From Methylomagnum ishizawai (GTDB lineage: Bacteria; Pseudomonadota; Gammaproteobacteria; Methylococcales; Methylococcaceae): a stretch of DNA of 64,000 bases. The stretch is taken from assembly GCF_019670005.1 (NCBI RefSeq), contig NZ_AP019783.1, positions 1,446,501 to 1,510,500 of the forward strand, read 5' to 3'. Position numbers and translations under genes: made by a program. Of this stretch, positions 14,754-23,460 are shown piece by piece; the stretch's first letter is position 1, and the number at the start of each line of letters is the position of its first letter. The notes under the pieces are model-generated. The model did no database searches, had not been told where the DNA came from, and saw only the letters and a list, made by a program, of their open reading frames with translations.

Positions 14754-15715
14754 TGCGTTTATTATTATGGCTCGCCTTGCTGAATCTGTTCAGCATTCCT
14801 GGATACGCCCATCAATTCGCCCCGGCCCTATTGGAATTGCAAGAATCGAATGGCGACCAGGTGGGGGTACGCTGGAAAGAGCCGCTCATCCGGGTATTGG
14901 GTAGCCAATTGCAGCCGGTATTGCCCGTGGATTGCGAAGCGCTGGATACGCCTGCGGTCAGCGAGGAAAATACCGGGCGGGTATCGAAATGGACCCTGTA
15001 TTGCCCCGGCGGCTTGGTCGGCAAAAAACTGGAGGTGGCGAATATCGCCAGCAGCGGTGCCAATGTATTATTAAGGGTCAGATTTTTGGATGGCCATGTT
15101 TTGCGCCAAATATTAAGTCCGGCGGAGCCGGGCATCACTATTCCAGATATTGAGGATCGATGGGCGGTATTCTGGAATTATGCCAAGCTAGGCATCGAGC
15201 ATATTATGACCGGAACCGACCATTTGCTGTTTGTATTGGGTTTGACCCTATTGGTGCCCGGCAAACGGTTATTGGCAACGGTCACGGCGTTCACCGTGGG
15301 GCATAGCATTACCTTGGCTTTGGCGGCGCTGGGTTGGATCCATGTATCGACCACGGCGATAGAAGCCGGGATCGCCTTGAGTATTTATATGCTGGCGGTG
15401 GAACTTGCCGGTCGCGATAGGCGCGGCTTCTTATGCCGCTATCCTTGGGGAATGGCCGGGGTGTTCGGGTTATTGCATGGGCTTGGATTCGCCGGGGCCT
15501 TGTCGCAGGTGGGTTTGCCGGATGGGGAAATCCCATTGGCCTTGTTCGCGTTCAATATCGGCATAGAATGTGGGCAAGTGGCGTTTATCACCGTGGTATT
15601 GCTATTATGGGGCGGCTTGAGGAGGATGCCCTATCGCTGGCCAGAATATATACGGCTAATCCCGGCCTATTCAATCGGCTCGCTTTCGGTATTTTGGTTC
15701 TTTCAGCGTATCTAA
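14750..15715 (+). CDS. HupE/UreJ-family membrane protein
   Basis: A 321-residue protein. It has a signal peptide (LLLWLALLNLFSIPGYAHQF) and a ~120-residue extracytoplasmic domain. The C-terminal half is a six- or seven-helix membrane domain beginning GIEHIMTGTDHLLFVLGL, the metal-binding HxxxGxDHxLF signature of HupE/UreJ proteins. A later HGLGFAGAL adds another conserved His. The family is linked to nickel or other metal uptake, mostly beside hydrogenases and ureases; neither is present here. Translational overlap with the isomerase gene and position after DUF3604 suggest metal supply to that protein. This is inference. Confidence 0.9.
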   Translation: MMRLLLWLALLNLFSIPGYAHQFAPALLELQESNGDQVGVRWKEPLIRVLGSQLQPVLPVDCEALDTPAVSEENTGRVSKWTLYCPGGLVGKKLEVANIASSGANVLLRVRFLDGHVLRQILSPAEPGITIPDIEDRWAVFWNYAKLGIEHIMTGTDHLLFVLGLTLLVPGKRLLATVTAFTVGHSITLALAALGWIHVSTTAIEAGIALSIYMLAVELAGRDRRGFLCRYPWGMAGVFGLLHGLGFAGALSQVGLPDGEIPLALFAFNIGIECGQVAFITVVLLLWGGLRRMPYRWPEYIRLIPAYSIGSLSVFWFFQRI

Positions 15716-16815
15716 GCTGTCGCCCGCCGATTCAAGCCCACCGGCACCCGCTTCGCCCCCCATTCCCCCGGCTTGGCCTCGAATACCCCCGCGCAGGCCG
15801 TGCCGCAGCGCTTGCATTTCCCTTCCGCCGTCAAGTTCCAATCCGAAAGCCGGTACCAATCGCGCCCGATCAATATATCCCCGCACTGGTGGCAATAGGT
15901 GCTAGCCCCGGCTTTGTGGTGCACATTGCCGACATAGACATACCTCAGTCCATTCTTCAATGCGATGTCCCGCGCCCGGATCAAGGTTTCCGGCGGGGTT
16001 GGGGGAATTTCCCGCATCTTCCAGTCGGGATGGAAGGCCGAGAAATGCAAGGGCACGGCCGGCCCCAGCTTATCCGCTATCCAGGCGCTCAGGTTTTCCA
16101 ATTCCTGGTCGGAATCGTTCTCGCCTGAAATCAGCAAGGTGGTGATTTCCAACCACGCCGGGGTTTCATGATGGATATATTCCAGGGTTTCCAGCACCGG
16201 GGCCAGATGCCCGCCGCAAATCCTGTGGTAAAAGCGGTCGGTGAAGGCTTTCAAATCGATATTGGCCGCGTCCATATGCCTGTAGAACTCGGCCCGCGGT
16301 TCGGCGCACATATACCCCGCCGAAACCGCCACCGATTTTATCCCCAGTTTCCGGCATTCTTCGGCCACGTCGATGGCGTATTCATGGAAAATCACCGGGT
16401 CGTTATAGGTATAGGCCACGCTGCGGCAACCCAATTGCCGGGCGGCTTCGGCGATCAAGGCCGGGCTGGCGTGGTCGAGCAGCGCGTCCTGTTCGCGGGA
16501 TTTGCTGATATCCCAGTTCTGGCAGAATTTACAAGCCAGATTGCAGCCCGCCGTGCCGAAGGAAAACACCGGCGTGCCCGGCAAAAAATGGTTGAGGGGT
16601 TTTTTCTCGATGGGGTCGATACAGAATCCGCTGGACCGGCCATAGGAGAGCAGGGCGATTTTCCCGTCCAGGTTGCCGCGCACAAAACACAGGCCGCGTT
16701 GGCCTGGGTGCGGCTTGCAAAACCTGGGGCATAACGTGCATTCGACGCGGCCATCTTCCAAAGGCCGCCAGTAACGGGTGGGGAATCCCGGGGATGAATC
16801 GAAATCCAGGTCCAT
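15712..16815 (-). CDS. amrS: AmmeMemoRadiSam radical SAM enzyme
   Basis: A 367-residue radical SAM protein. The cluster-binding CNLACKFC places C91, C95 and C98 in the CxxxCxxC pattern. An N-terminal Cys group (CTLCPRFC...GLC, residues 26-43) and a C-terminal zinc-ribbon-like pair (CHQC ... CKRCGTAC) match the AmrS/PflA-related family. The family is named for co-occurrence with MEMO and AMMECR1 homologues, and both lie divergently just next door here (amrB and amrA). The substrate is not established. Its end overlaps the convergent HupE gene by four bases. The 83-base gap to amrB must hold both divergent promoters. Confidence 0.95.
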   Translation of the reverse strand: MDLDFDSSPGFPTRYWRPLEDGRVECTLCPRFCKPHPGQRGLCFVRGNLDGKIALLSYGRSSGFCIDPIEKKPLNHFLPGTPVFSFGTAGCNLACKFCQNWDISKSREQDALLDHASPALIAEAARQLGCRSVAYTYNDPVIFHEYAIDVAEECRKLGIKSVAVSAGYMCAEPRAEFYRHMDAANIDLKAFTDRFYHRICGGHLAPVLETLEYIHHETPAWLEITTLLISGENDSDQELENLSAWIADKLGPAVPLHFSAFHPDWKMREIPPTPPETLIRARDIALKNGLRYVYVGNVHHKAGASTYCHQCGDILIGRDWYRLSDWNLTAEGKCKRCGTACAGVFEAKPGEWGAKRVPVGLNRRATA

Positions 16816-16898
16816 GGCACACCTATTGATATGGGTTTGCGAACAGGTTTGTAATAGGGGCGTCCACCGAGTCCGGTGCCACCACGAGGCCAGCCACC

Positions 16899-17684
16899 AT
16901 GACTATTTTCCGTAGACCCGCCGTCGCCGGAGCCTTCTATCCCGCCGATGCCCGCCCGCTCCACGACATGATCCAAGGCTTCCTGTCGGGGGCCACGGCG
17001 GCGGGGAATCCGCCCAAGGCCATCATCGCCCCTCATGCCGGTTATGTCTATTCCGGTCCCATCGCCGCCAACGCCTATGCCTTGGTCGCGCCGAACCGGG
17101 GCACGATCCGGCGGGTGGTCTTGATGGGGCCGTCGCACCGGGTGGGTTTCAAGGGCATCGCCGCCACCCAGGCCGATGCCTACACCACGCCGTTGGGGGA
17201 TATTCCGATAGACCGGGCGGCTATCGAGAAAATCCTGCCTTTGCCCTTCGTGGGTTATCTCGACCAGGCCCATGCCCAGGAGCATAGCCTGGAAGTGCAT
17301 TTGCCGTTCCTGCAAGAGATACTGGGGGAATTCCAATTGGTGCCCTTGGTGGCGGGGAATGCCACGCCCGAACAGGTGGCGGCGGTATTGGATTTATTAT
17401 GGGGTGGGCCGGAAACCTTATTGGTCATCAGTTCCGACCTCAGCCATTACCATGATTACGCCACCGCCCAAAGGTTGGACCAAGCCGCTTCCCAGGCCAT
17501 CGAAAACCTGGATTGGGCAGCTTTGGATCATGAATCGGCCTGTGGCCGGGTGCCGGTCAGCGGTTTGTTATACTCGGCCCGGTGCCGGGGTATGCGGGCG
17601 CGGACCGTCGATTTACGCAATTCCGGCGATACCGCCGGTGGCAAAGACCGTGTTGTGGGGTATGGTGCCTATGTCTTCGAATAA
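16899..17684 (+). CDS. amrB: AmmeMemoRadiSam protein B, MEMO family
   Basis: A 261-residue member of the MEMO1-like family, related in fold to class III extradiol dioxygenases. Typical motifs are RRPAVAGAFYPAD at the start, IIAPHAGYVYSGPIAANAY, MGPSHRVGF, AQEHSLEVHLPFLQ and SSDLSHYHDY. Conserved histidines in these (PHAGY, EHSLEVH, SHYH) form the putative metal site. The reaction is unknown; human MEMO1 has been linked to iron and redox handling. The downstream amrA gene overlaps its 3' end by 14 bases, so the two are co-translated. The radical SAM gene amrS is divergent upstream. Confidence 0.95.
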   Translation: MTIFRRPAVAGAFYPADARPLHDMIQGFLSGATAAGNPPKAIIAPHAGYVYSGPIAANAYALVAPNRGTIRRVVLMGPSHRVGFKGIAATQADAYTTPLGDIPIDRAAIEKILPLPFVGYLDQAHAQEHSLEVHLPFLQEILGEFQLVPLVAGNATPEQVAAVLDLLWGGPETLLVISSDLSHYHDYATAQRLDQAASQAIENLDWAALDHESACGRVPVSGLLYSARCRGMRARTVDLRNSGDTAGGKDRVVGYGAYVFE

Positions 17685-18243
17685 ATGTTCGCTGCCCGAG
17701 AATCTGCAAAAAGTGGTGCTGAATCTCGCCCAAACCTCGATCAAGGTCGGGCTGGCCAACCGGGCGGCTCCCACGGTCGATGTGCAGGCGTTCCCGGCCG
17801 AACTGCGGGAGCCACGGGCCACGTTCGTGACCTTGGAATTGGATGGGCATTTGCGGGGGTGTATCGGTTCCTTGAGCGCGGGCCGTCCCTTGGCGGAAGA
17901 CGTGGTGGAGAACGCCTTCGCCGCCGCGTTCCGCGATCCGCGGTTTCCGCCGGTGACGGAGGCCGAACGGGAACGGCTGGCCATCCATGTTTCGCTGCTG
18001 ACGCCCGCCGAGCCGATGAACTTCGGGTCGGAAGAGGATTTGCTGGGACAGATCGTGCCGGGGGTGGATGGTTTGATCCTGGAGGACGCGGGGCGGCGCG
18101 GGACCTTTTTACCCGCGGTGTGGGAATCCCTGCCCGAACCTTGGCAATTCCTCATGCATTTGAAGCGCAAGGCCGGTTTGTCCGAGCATCATTGGTCGGA
18201 TACGGTGAAGGTTTGGCGGTATCGGACGGAAGTGGTGGGCTAG
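17671..18243 (+). CDS. amrA: AmmeMemoRadiSam protein A, AMMECR1 domain
   Basis: A 190-residue AMMECR1-domain protein. The family signature LRGCIGSL is present (DGHLRGCIGSLSAGRPLAEDVVENAFAAAFRDPRF), followed by HVSLLTPAEPM and a C-terminal LPEPWQFLMHLKRKAGLSEHHW. The start at 17671 (MSSNKCSLPENLQ) lies inside amrB; longer open frame upstream is amrB shadow. The molecular function is unknown. Always found with MEMO and the radical SAM protein in bacteria that have this set, it probably works with them on a shared modification. Confidence 0.94.
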   Translation: MSSNKCSLPENLQKVVLNLAQTSIKVGLANRAAPTVDVQAFPAELREPRATFVTLELDGHLRGCIGSLSAGRPLAEDVVENAFAAAFRDPRFPPVTEAERERLAIHVSLLTPAEPMNFGSEEDLLGQIVPGVDGLILEDAGRRGTFLPAVWESLPEPWQFLMHLKRKAGLSEHHWSDTVKVWRYRTEVVG

Positions 18244-18403
18244 GGCATGTCCTACGGGGCGGCCCGCTTTTGAAGCTTTGCGGGCCGCGTCCCGCCGGCG
18301 CGGTCCCAGGAAGTCAACGGCCAGCGCCGGGGTAGGTGGCATAGGCTCCTGGACCTGGAAAGAAAGGGCTTTTCAGCGCGATGGGGGATGCCGCGGACCG
18401 GGA

Positions 18404-19294
18404 TCACCAATAGCCCGTCAAGCCCACGAAGGGGCCGTTGAGGGTGGCGTTGGTCTGGATCGGGCCGCCCTTGTCGATGTTGTAGCGCAACGCCTTGTAG
18501 CCCAGTTCGATGGAGGTGGGCATGTCCAGGATCGTGGTGCGGTAGCCCACGGTGCCCAACAGGGAGCCGGTGAACTGCACCCCGCCCGCGCCGAAGCCGC
18601 CGAAATTCCCATCCACCAAGACGAACCATTCCGGGGAAAAGCCGACCATGAACCGCGCCCCCAGCACCGGGCTGGTGAACGATTTGCTGGCCGAGAAACT
18701 GCGCGGGCCGTTCAATGGATTGCCGAACGGGGTCTTGAAATCGACGCTGTTGTCGAGCCAGAGCGTGCGCGCCCCGGCGTAGGCTTCCAGCCAGTTGGCG
18801 TTGCCCTTGTTCGCCAGGGTGGCGGGCAACTCCGCCGCCGAGGGACCGAGTACGCGATAGGCCAAGCCGTAATCCATCACGCCCAGGTCGCTGTCGATAC
18901 CATTGCTGATATCGCCGAACTTGGGCTTGAACCGCAGGCTCATGTAGTTGCCATCGAGATAGAAACCGAAGCGCCCGTAATGGGCACCGAAGCGGCCCAT
19001 GAAGCCTAGCGGGAATTGCCGCGACTTGTTGTTGATGTCGATGAAACTGGCATCCACCGACTGGCTGGTCGGCCCCGCGCTGAAATTGCCCTTCACCCCG
19101 GACGTCCAGATGTAGGCGGTGAGGTTGAAGGCCCAGGGGTCTTCCGGCGCGGGCAGGGCCGGAGCCGCCGCCGGTCCGGCCTGGACCCAGGAGGTGAATG
19201 CCAGGGCCGCCAGTCCTGCCCAGCGCGGACCGGGGCGGAATCGGGTTCGCGGCGTTTGCTGGGCCGATGGCTGCGATAACTCCAAAAAGCTCAT
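18404..19294 (-). CDS. Predicted outer-membrane beta-barrel protein
   Basis: A 296-residue exported protein with a long signal region (to about SWVQA, residue ~39). The mature sequence has alternating hydrophobic strands ending in aromatic residues: PWAFNLTAYIWTSGVKG, FGFYLDGNYMSLRFKPKFGD, WLEAYAGARTLWLDN. It finishes TLNGPFVGLTGYW, a typical C-terminal beta-signal. This matches a family of uncharacterised ~290-residue porin-like proteins often annotated beside DUF1254 proteins; the next gene upstream is indeed DUF1254. A GGGAGAG site precedes the ATG. Ligand or channel specificity is not known. Confidence 0.75.
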   Translation of the reverse strand: MSFLELSQPSAQQTPRTRFRPGPRWAGLAALAFTSWVQAGPAAAPALPAPEDPWAFNLTAYIWTSGVKGNFSAGPTSQSVDASFIDINNKSRQFPLGFMGRFGAHYGRFGFYLDGNYMSLRFKPKFGDISNGIDSDLGVMDYGLAYRVLGPSAAELPATLANKGNANWLEAYAGARTLWLDNSVDFKTPFGNPLNGPRSFSASKSFTSPVLGARFMVGFSPEWFVLVDGNFGGFGAGGVQFTGSLLGTVGYRTTILDMPTSIELGYKALRYNIDKGGPIQTNATLNGPFVGLTGYW

Positions 19295-19409
19295 GTCTTG
19301 TCTCTCCCTAGGGTTGCTAAATGCGGTTGGAATGGAGTTGGCCCGGTGGTCCCTCGGCGGGTGTTGCCGGCTTCGCCCTGGGCCGCGCCGAAAGCGTGTG
19401 GTCGATCCT

Positions 19410-20879
19410 TCATGGGACTTGCTTGAGCGCGGGCGGCTTCCAGGTCCCGTCCAGCACCGAGGGGGCCTGGTCGTTGGGCCAGTACATGCGCATCGTCAGA
19501 TTGAATTCGCCTTTGGGGGCGGGTAGCCAGTTCGCCGTCTTCGCCTGGCCGGGCGGGTCGGCCTGGATGAAGAGGTCGAGCGAACCGTCGGCATTGCGCT
19601 TGAACGGCATCCAACTGCTTACGGCGTAGCGGTTGGCCGGATTGGGGACGAAGAACGAGCCGGGGTCGTACATCGTCACCGACCAGAAGGCGCGGACCGG
19701 CGGCTCCTCGCCCTTGGCGAAATGCAGGACGTAGCGGTTGGCCCCGTTGAGCGGTTGGCCTTCGCCATCGACGAAGGCGGACGGATACACGGCGTCCGCG
19801 GCCAGGTTCGCCCCGAGCCCGATCAGCGCGACCACCGCCCGCGTCCCGTAGTCCGTGCCGAAGTCGGCCAGTTTCATCGACGGGATCCGCCAACCGTTGA
19901 TGGGGGCGCCGGCCTGTTTGGAGGCGGCCGTCAGCTTTTCCAGCGCGGCCGGCAGCGATTGCTCCAATCCCTTCGCCAAGGCCGGATCGAGCTTGGCCGG
20001 ATCGAAGGGCTGTCCCGGCACGATGCCGATCTTGGCGAGCTTCGCCAGCACCGGCGCATCCGCCGGGGGCGGGGGGTTGTCCTTCATCAGGGCGGCCAGC
20101 GTATCGAAGAAGGCCGCGCTGCCCATCTTGGCGACGGCTTCGGCCGGTGCCAACCGCATATCGACCGTCGGGTCCACCGCCGCCGGGGGCGGGGTGTAGG
20201 GTTTCCCGAACGCCGACAGGGGCGTGAGTTGGTATTGCCGCTGGACCGCATGCACGGCGGCGTAGTCTTTCGGGCCATTGGTCTGCGTGCGCCCGATGAT
20301 CCAGACCAGGTTGGTCGGCGACCGCAGTGGCTTCATGCCGGCAGGCAGGCTGCCGGTCCAGCCCGGCCCGGTGATCGCGTAATGTCCCGGCCGGGTTCCG
20401 GTGGTGCGCTTGCCGGGGGAGGCGAAGATATTGGTCCAGGCGTCGAGCATCGGCATCAGGTAGTAGCGGCCATGGGTGTCGGGCACCGATAGCACGATGG
20501 GCTCCTTGGACAGGTCTAGCCACGCCGTCGAATAAAGGGTATCGACATTGGCGCGCACCACGTCCTTGAACGAAGCATCCGGGAATTGCGGCATGTGCGA
20601 AAACTGGTTGACGGGAGCCGCCGTGGGCCCGGCCATCGCCACGTTCGACATCTTCTTGCGGGTGGCGTCCATGATGACCAGCGGAAAACCATAGACGACC
20701 GCTTCGATGCCGGCTTGGAGGCCTTCCTGTTCCTTGGCCGCGTCCGTGGCGGATTGGCCCTGCGCGTCGGCCTTTGCCAGGGGGGCCGTCGGCGTGACCG
20801 CCTTCCAGCCGCACGCCGTAGGGGCGATGGCGGCCAACAGCATGAGGGTGGTCTGTGCGTTGACGTTCTTTTTCTTCAT
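19410..20879 (-). CDS. DUF1254/DUF1214 exported protein
   Basis: A 489-residue protein with a lipoprotein-like or signal sequence (TLMLLAAIAPTACGWK). An N-terminal DUF1254 region follows (about 55-190: EAVVYGFPLVIMDATRK, ANVDTLYSTAWLDLSKEP, DTHGRYYLMPMLDAWTNIFASPGKRTTG). The C-terminal DUF1214 region (about 380-489) contains FVDGEGQPLNGANRYVLHF and LPAPKGEFNLTMRMYWP. The start at MKKKNVNAQ is preferred because the residues before it are not signal-like. The function of these domains is unresolved. It is transcribed toward the beta-barrel gene with ~115 bases between. Confidence 0.88.
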   Translation of the reverse strand: MKKKNVNAQTTLMLLAAIAPTACGWKAVTPTAPLAKADAQGQSATDAAKEQEGLQAGIEAVVYGFPLVIMDATRKKMSNVAMAGPTAAPVNQFSHMPQFPDASFKDVVRANVDTLYSTAWLDLSKEPIVLSVPDTHGRYYLMPMLDAWTNIFASPGKRTTGTRPGHYAITGPGWTGSLPAGMKPLRSPTNLVWIIGRTQTNGPKDYAAVHAVQRQYQLTPLSAFGKPYTPPPAAVDPTVDMRLAPAEAVAKMGSAAFFDTLAALMKDNPPPPADAPVLAKLAKIGIVPGQPFDPAKLDPALAKGLEQSLPAALEKLTAASKQAGAPINGWRIPSMKLADFGTDYGTRAVVALIGLGANLAADAVYPSAFVDGEGQPLNGANRYVLHFAKGEEPPVRAFWSVTMYDPGSFFVPNPANRYAVSSWMPFKRNADGSLDLFIQADPPGQAKTANWLPAPKGEFNLTMRMYWPNDQAPSVLDGTWKPPALKQVP

Positions 20880-20997
20880 TCGATCCTCTTTGGCGAAGGT
20901 CTTGAAACCGCCCATCGGGCGGGCGGAAACCCCGCGCGATTATACGCACCCATTCGCATGTATACGCATCGCGCGGGAAGGCCGCGGCTGGATTGCC

Positions 20998-21507
20998 TCA
21001 GGGCTGCGCCCGTTTTCCCTGGCCCAGGAACAAGGCGACGAATTCCCGTTTGCCGATGACCCGGATGAGTTCCCTGAGGGCGCAATACACGAAGAACAGC
21101 ACGATCAGCCACATCTGGATCAGCCAGAAACGCGGCCAGACGACTTCCTCGAGCAAATGCCGGTGGGCTTCCGCCAAGTGACCGTATTGCTTGAAAAAGG
21201 GCAGCAGGTGTTCCGCGTACCGGACCAAGAAGGTGGCGGTCAGGTAGATGCCGGTTTTCCACAGCACGTTGTAGATCAGGGGCTTGTCGGGGAAGCGGTT
21301 GACGAAGGGGAGGTTATCGACCAACAGCACGACCTTGCCGACGATCAGGGCGCCGATCAGGGCGCCGCCGAAGTTCACGAGGGGTATGCCGTATTCCTGG
21401 TCGATCAACCTTTGGGTGATGACCAGCAGGCAGAACGTCAGGAAAAAGAAGACCGTGGGTGGAATCACCGCCAGGAATTCATGTTTCAGGGTTTTCAGCA
21501 ACTTCAC
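20998..21507 (-). CDS. Conserved hypothetical four-helix membrane protein
   Basis: A 169-residue protein with about four hydrophobic helices: FLAVIPPTVFFFLTFCLLVI, FGGALIGALIVGKVVLLVDN, VLWKTGIYLTATFLV and WLIQMWLIVLFFVYCALREL. Charged connecting loops and a basic C-terminus (GQGKRAQP) separate and follow them. I do not recognise a named family or active-site motif. The codon pattern and coherent hydrophobic profile show it is a real gene. The C-terminal RVIGKREFVALFLGQGK would be cytoplasmic. It stands upstream of the DUF1254 gene on the same strand with ~118 bases between. Confidence 0.8.
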   Translation of the reverse strand: MKLLKTLKHEFLAVIPPTVFFFLTFCLLVITQRLIDQEYGIPLVNFGGALIGALIVGKVVLLVDNLPFVNRFPDKPLIYNVLWKTGIYLTATFLVRYAEHLLPFFKQYGHLAEAHRHLLEEVVWPRFWLIQMWLIVLFFVYCALRELIRVIGKREFVALFLGQGKRAQP

Positions 21508-21846
21508 GTTCCGCTCCTATTTCTTGGTGTTCTAAAACGGGTTCAGTATCGGCGGGCCGCGCGGGGCCCGCATCCAAAGCATGCCGCGAGGCGCGTGGGA
21601 TCGCCTCCCCGGTGCCTGGCCCGCGCGGGCAATCCCGGCGACGGGGAACGCCCAACCCCGTGCCCGCTAGTGCCGGGCGTTCCTGGTGGCGGTGCCATGG
21701 GTTCTACGCGGCGGTGCCCGATGGCGGATTTGCTCCCGCTTCGAGAAACTCGCCTGGGACTCTATGGGTTGTCTCCGCTTCGTCTCCGCACCCATCCGGT
21801 TTCCTGGGGGATGTCAACAGAACCTGGGATGGAGTGGCTTGGAACA
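21508..21846. other. GC-rich gap without a recognisable gene
   Basis: About 340 bases between the membrane-protein gene and the tRNA-Ala terminator. Long open frames cross it only because of high GC; none has a ribosome-binding site or recognisable product. I see no clear repeat or RNA here. Confidence 0.6.
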
Positions 21847-21882
21847 ACAAAAAACCCGCAAGTCCTTGAACTACGCGGGTTT
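21847..21882 (-). terminator. Intrinsic terminator of tRNA-Ala
   Basis: Arms AAACCCGC (21852-21859) and GCGGGTTT (21875-21882) enclose a 15-base loop. On the minus strand the stem is followed by a run of Ts, complementary to AAAAAA at 21849-21854. It lies about 35 bases beyond the tRNA 3' end. Confidence 0.85.
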
Positions 21883-21915
21883 CGGTGTGTTGTGGGATTC
21901 CGTGGAACCCCGAAT

Positions 21916-21991
<76 letters not shown>

Positions 21992-22005
21992 GAAAACGAG
22001 GCGCA

Positions 22006-22034
22006 ATCCTAGACCATTTCCGCGCCTATCTCAA
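22006..22034 (-). promoter_or_regulatory. Sigma-70-type promoter of tRNA-Ala
   Basis: On the minus strand, TTGAGA (22029-22034) and TAGGAT (22006-22011) are separated by exactly 17 bases. The -10 box lies 15 bases before the mature tRNA 5' end, so the leader would be very short. Confidence 0.6.
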
Positions 22035-22073
22035 GGCCCGCCGTTGCAAAACACCGGGCCGGTCGGGCGGGGA

Positions 22074-22700
22074 TCACGGCGGCGGCGGGGCGGGCGGACG
22101 GCTACGGCTACCCAGTCCCAGGCGGCGGGCGTTTTCCTTGAAGGCTTCGAGTTCGTGCTGGGCCTCGGCCTTGGAGGCGTGCGGTCCCTTGAGCCCTTCG
22201 CGGGCGATGAAAAACCATTCGATATTGCCCTTGCCGGGGTTCCATTGCTGCAACAGCCGGTCCGGGGAATAGAGGTGCCAGGTGCGCTGGATATTCTTGG
22301 GGCCGGGTTGGGCCGGGGGCGGGGATTCCCTGCCACCGGTGAGGTTCAGCTTGTTGGAGATGTTCTTGAACAGGTTGAGTTCGTACAAGGCCCGTTCCTT
22401 GGATTCGTATGGGCCTTTGATGCCTTCCCTGGCGTTGAAGAACCATTCCGGCAACCCCGTGACCGTGTTGGTTTGCATGAAAACCCGGTGGGTGCTGAAT
22501 TTGGCGGGGGCGGCGGGTTCGTCGGACCGGCCCCCGGTCAGGTTCAGCCGCTGCGCGGCGATCTTGAAGACATTCAGCTCGTAGAGGGCTTGCTCCCTGG
22601 AGTGGTGCGGGCCTTTGATGCCTTCCCTGGCGGTGAAGAACCATTCTTGCATCCCGGTGTTCGCGTTGGTTCGTTCAAAAATACGGGTACTGTTGAACAT
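22074..22700 (-). CDS. Triple WFFxAREGxKGP repeat protein (DUF6316-like)
   Basis: A 208-residue protein made of three copies of a ~65-residue unit. Each unit has the core EWFF.AREGIKGP(H/Y).S(R/K)E.ALYELN.FK....LNLTGGR. Units one (residues ~10-58) and two (~72-120) are nearly complete; the third (~150-200) is more diverged and ends SRSRPPAPPPP. The core resembles DUF6316 small proteins, which usually have a single unit. There is no signal peptide or membrane segment, so it is cytoplasmic. The function is unknown; the unit may bind a nucleic acid or protein partner. It is a single gene on the minus strand just downstream of a long AT-rich leader. Confidence 0.8.
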   Translation of the reverse strand: MFNSTRIFERTNANTGMQEWFFTAREGIKGPHHSREQALYELNVFKIAAQRLNLTGGRSDEPAAPAKFSTHRVFMQTNTVTGLPEWFFNAREGIKGPYESKERALYELNLFKNISNKLNLTGGRESPPPAQPGPKNIQRTWHLYSPDRLLQQWNPGKGNIEWFFIAREGLKGPHASKAEAQHELEAFKENARRLGLGSRSRPPAPPPP

Positions 22701-22875
22701 CGGACGACCTCTGCACAGCGTGTGATATAGGGAAGTTAAATATATCCTTGGATCGCATCGGGGGAAAGTTATCCACCGGGGGACAGCCTTGGGGTCGCCG
22801 CGACGACCGGACCCGGCGCGCAGTATAGGCCGGGGGGGGGTGTGTGTGGTTCCGTGTTTCTACGGATGTCCCGGT

Positions 22876-23355
22876 TCAATAGGCCGTGCCGTCCTTGTGG
22901 AAAAAACCATAGCCGCCACGCACGGCGCGGGCTTCGAGGTCGGCGTCGGGATAGTGCGCCCGGTCTCCGGGCAGGCGGTCGCCGACTTCGAGATAGACCG
23001 CGACCGCTCCGCCCCGGTTGACGAGGTGGTGGCCGTCGGGCTGGCCGGCCGGGAAGCCCGCGCAGTGGCCGGGGTGGAGGCATTGCTCGCCGGACTCGGT
23101 GATCAGGGTCACTTCGCCTTCCAGCACGTAGATGAATTCGTCCTGGCGGGTATGCCAATGGCGTAGGGCCGACATCGCGCCCGGCTCCAGCCGCACCAGG
23201 TTGACGCCGAAGTTCTGTAGGCCCAGCGCGTCGCCCAGGGCGTGTTTGGCGCGGCCTTGGGCGGCGCTGCGGAATGCTTCGGTGGGATAGGTGGAGCCGG
23301 TCCGGGCCGGTAGCGCGGCGGGATCGAGGGCGGGCGGGATCGGGGTGGGTCGCAT
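22876..23355 (-). CDS. Cupin-domain protein
   Basis: A 159-residue single-domain cupin. Motif 1 is HWHTRQDEFIYVLEGEVTLITESGE, with both metal-ligand histidines and the Glu. Motif 2 contains GHCAGFPAGQPDGHHLVNRG, with the third His. The tail YPDADLEARAVRGGYGFFHKDGTAY is typical of a bacterial cupin group of unknown substrate. The start at 23355 (MRPTPIPPALDP) is chosen because GAGGAAA lies ~9 bases upstream; the longer frame has no site. Enzymes of this shape may be isomerases, dioxygenases or sugar-binding; no neighbour suggests which. Confidence 0.85.
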   Translation of the reverse strand: MRPTPIPPALDPAALPARTGSTYPTEAFRSAAQGRAKHALGDALGLQNFGVNLVRLEPGAMSALRHWHTRQDEFIYVLEGEVTLITESGEQCLHPGHCAGFPAGQPDGHHLVNRGGAVAVYLEVGDRLPGDRAHYPDADLEARAVRGGYGFFHKDGTAY

Positions 23356-23460
23356 CGGTTGGTTTCCTCGTGGCGGTGTGGGTTGTTTGCCGTCAGGCGG
23401 ACACGGATACCTCCCTCCCTCCGGCGCGCAGGGCGGGGACACCGGGTGTTATCCGCCGGT

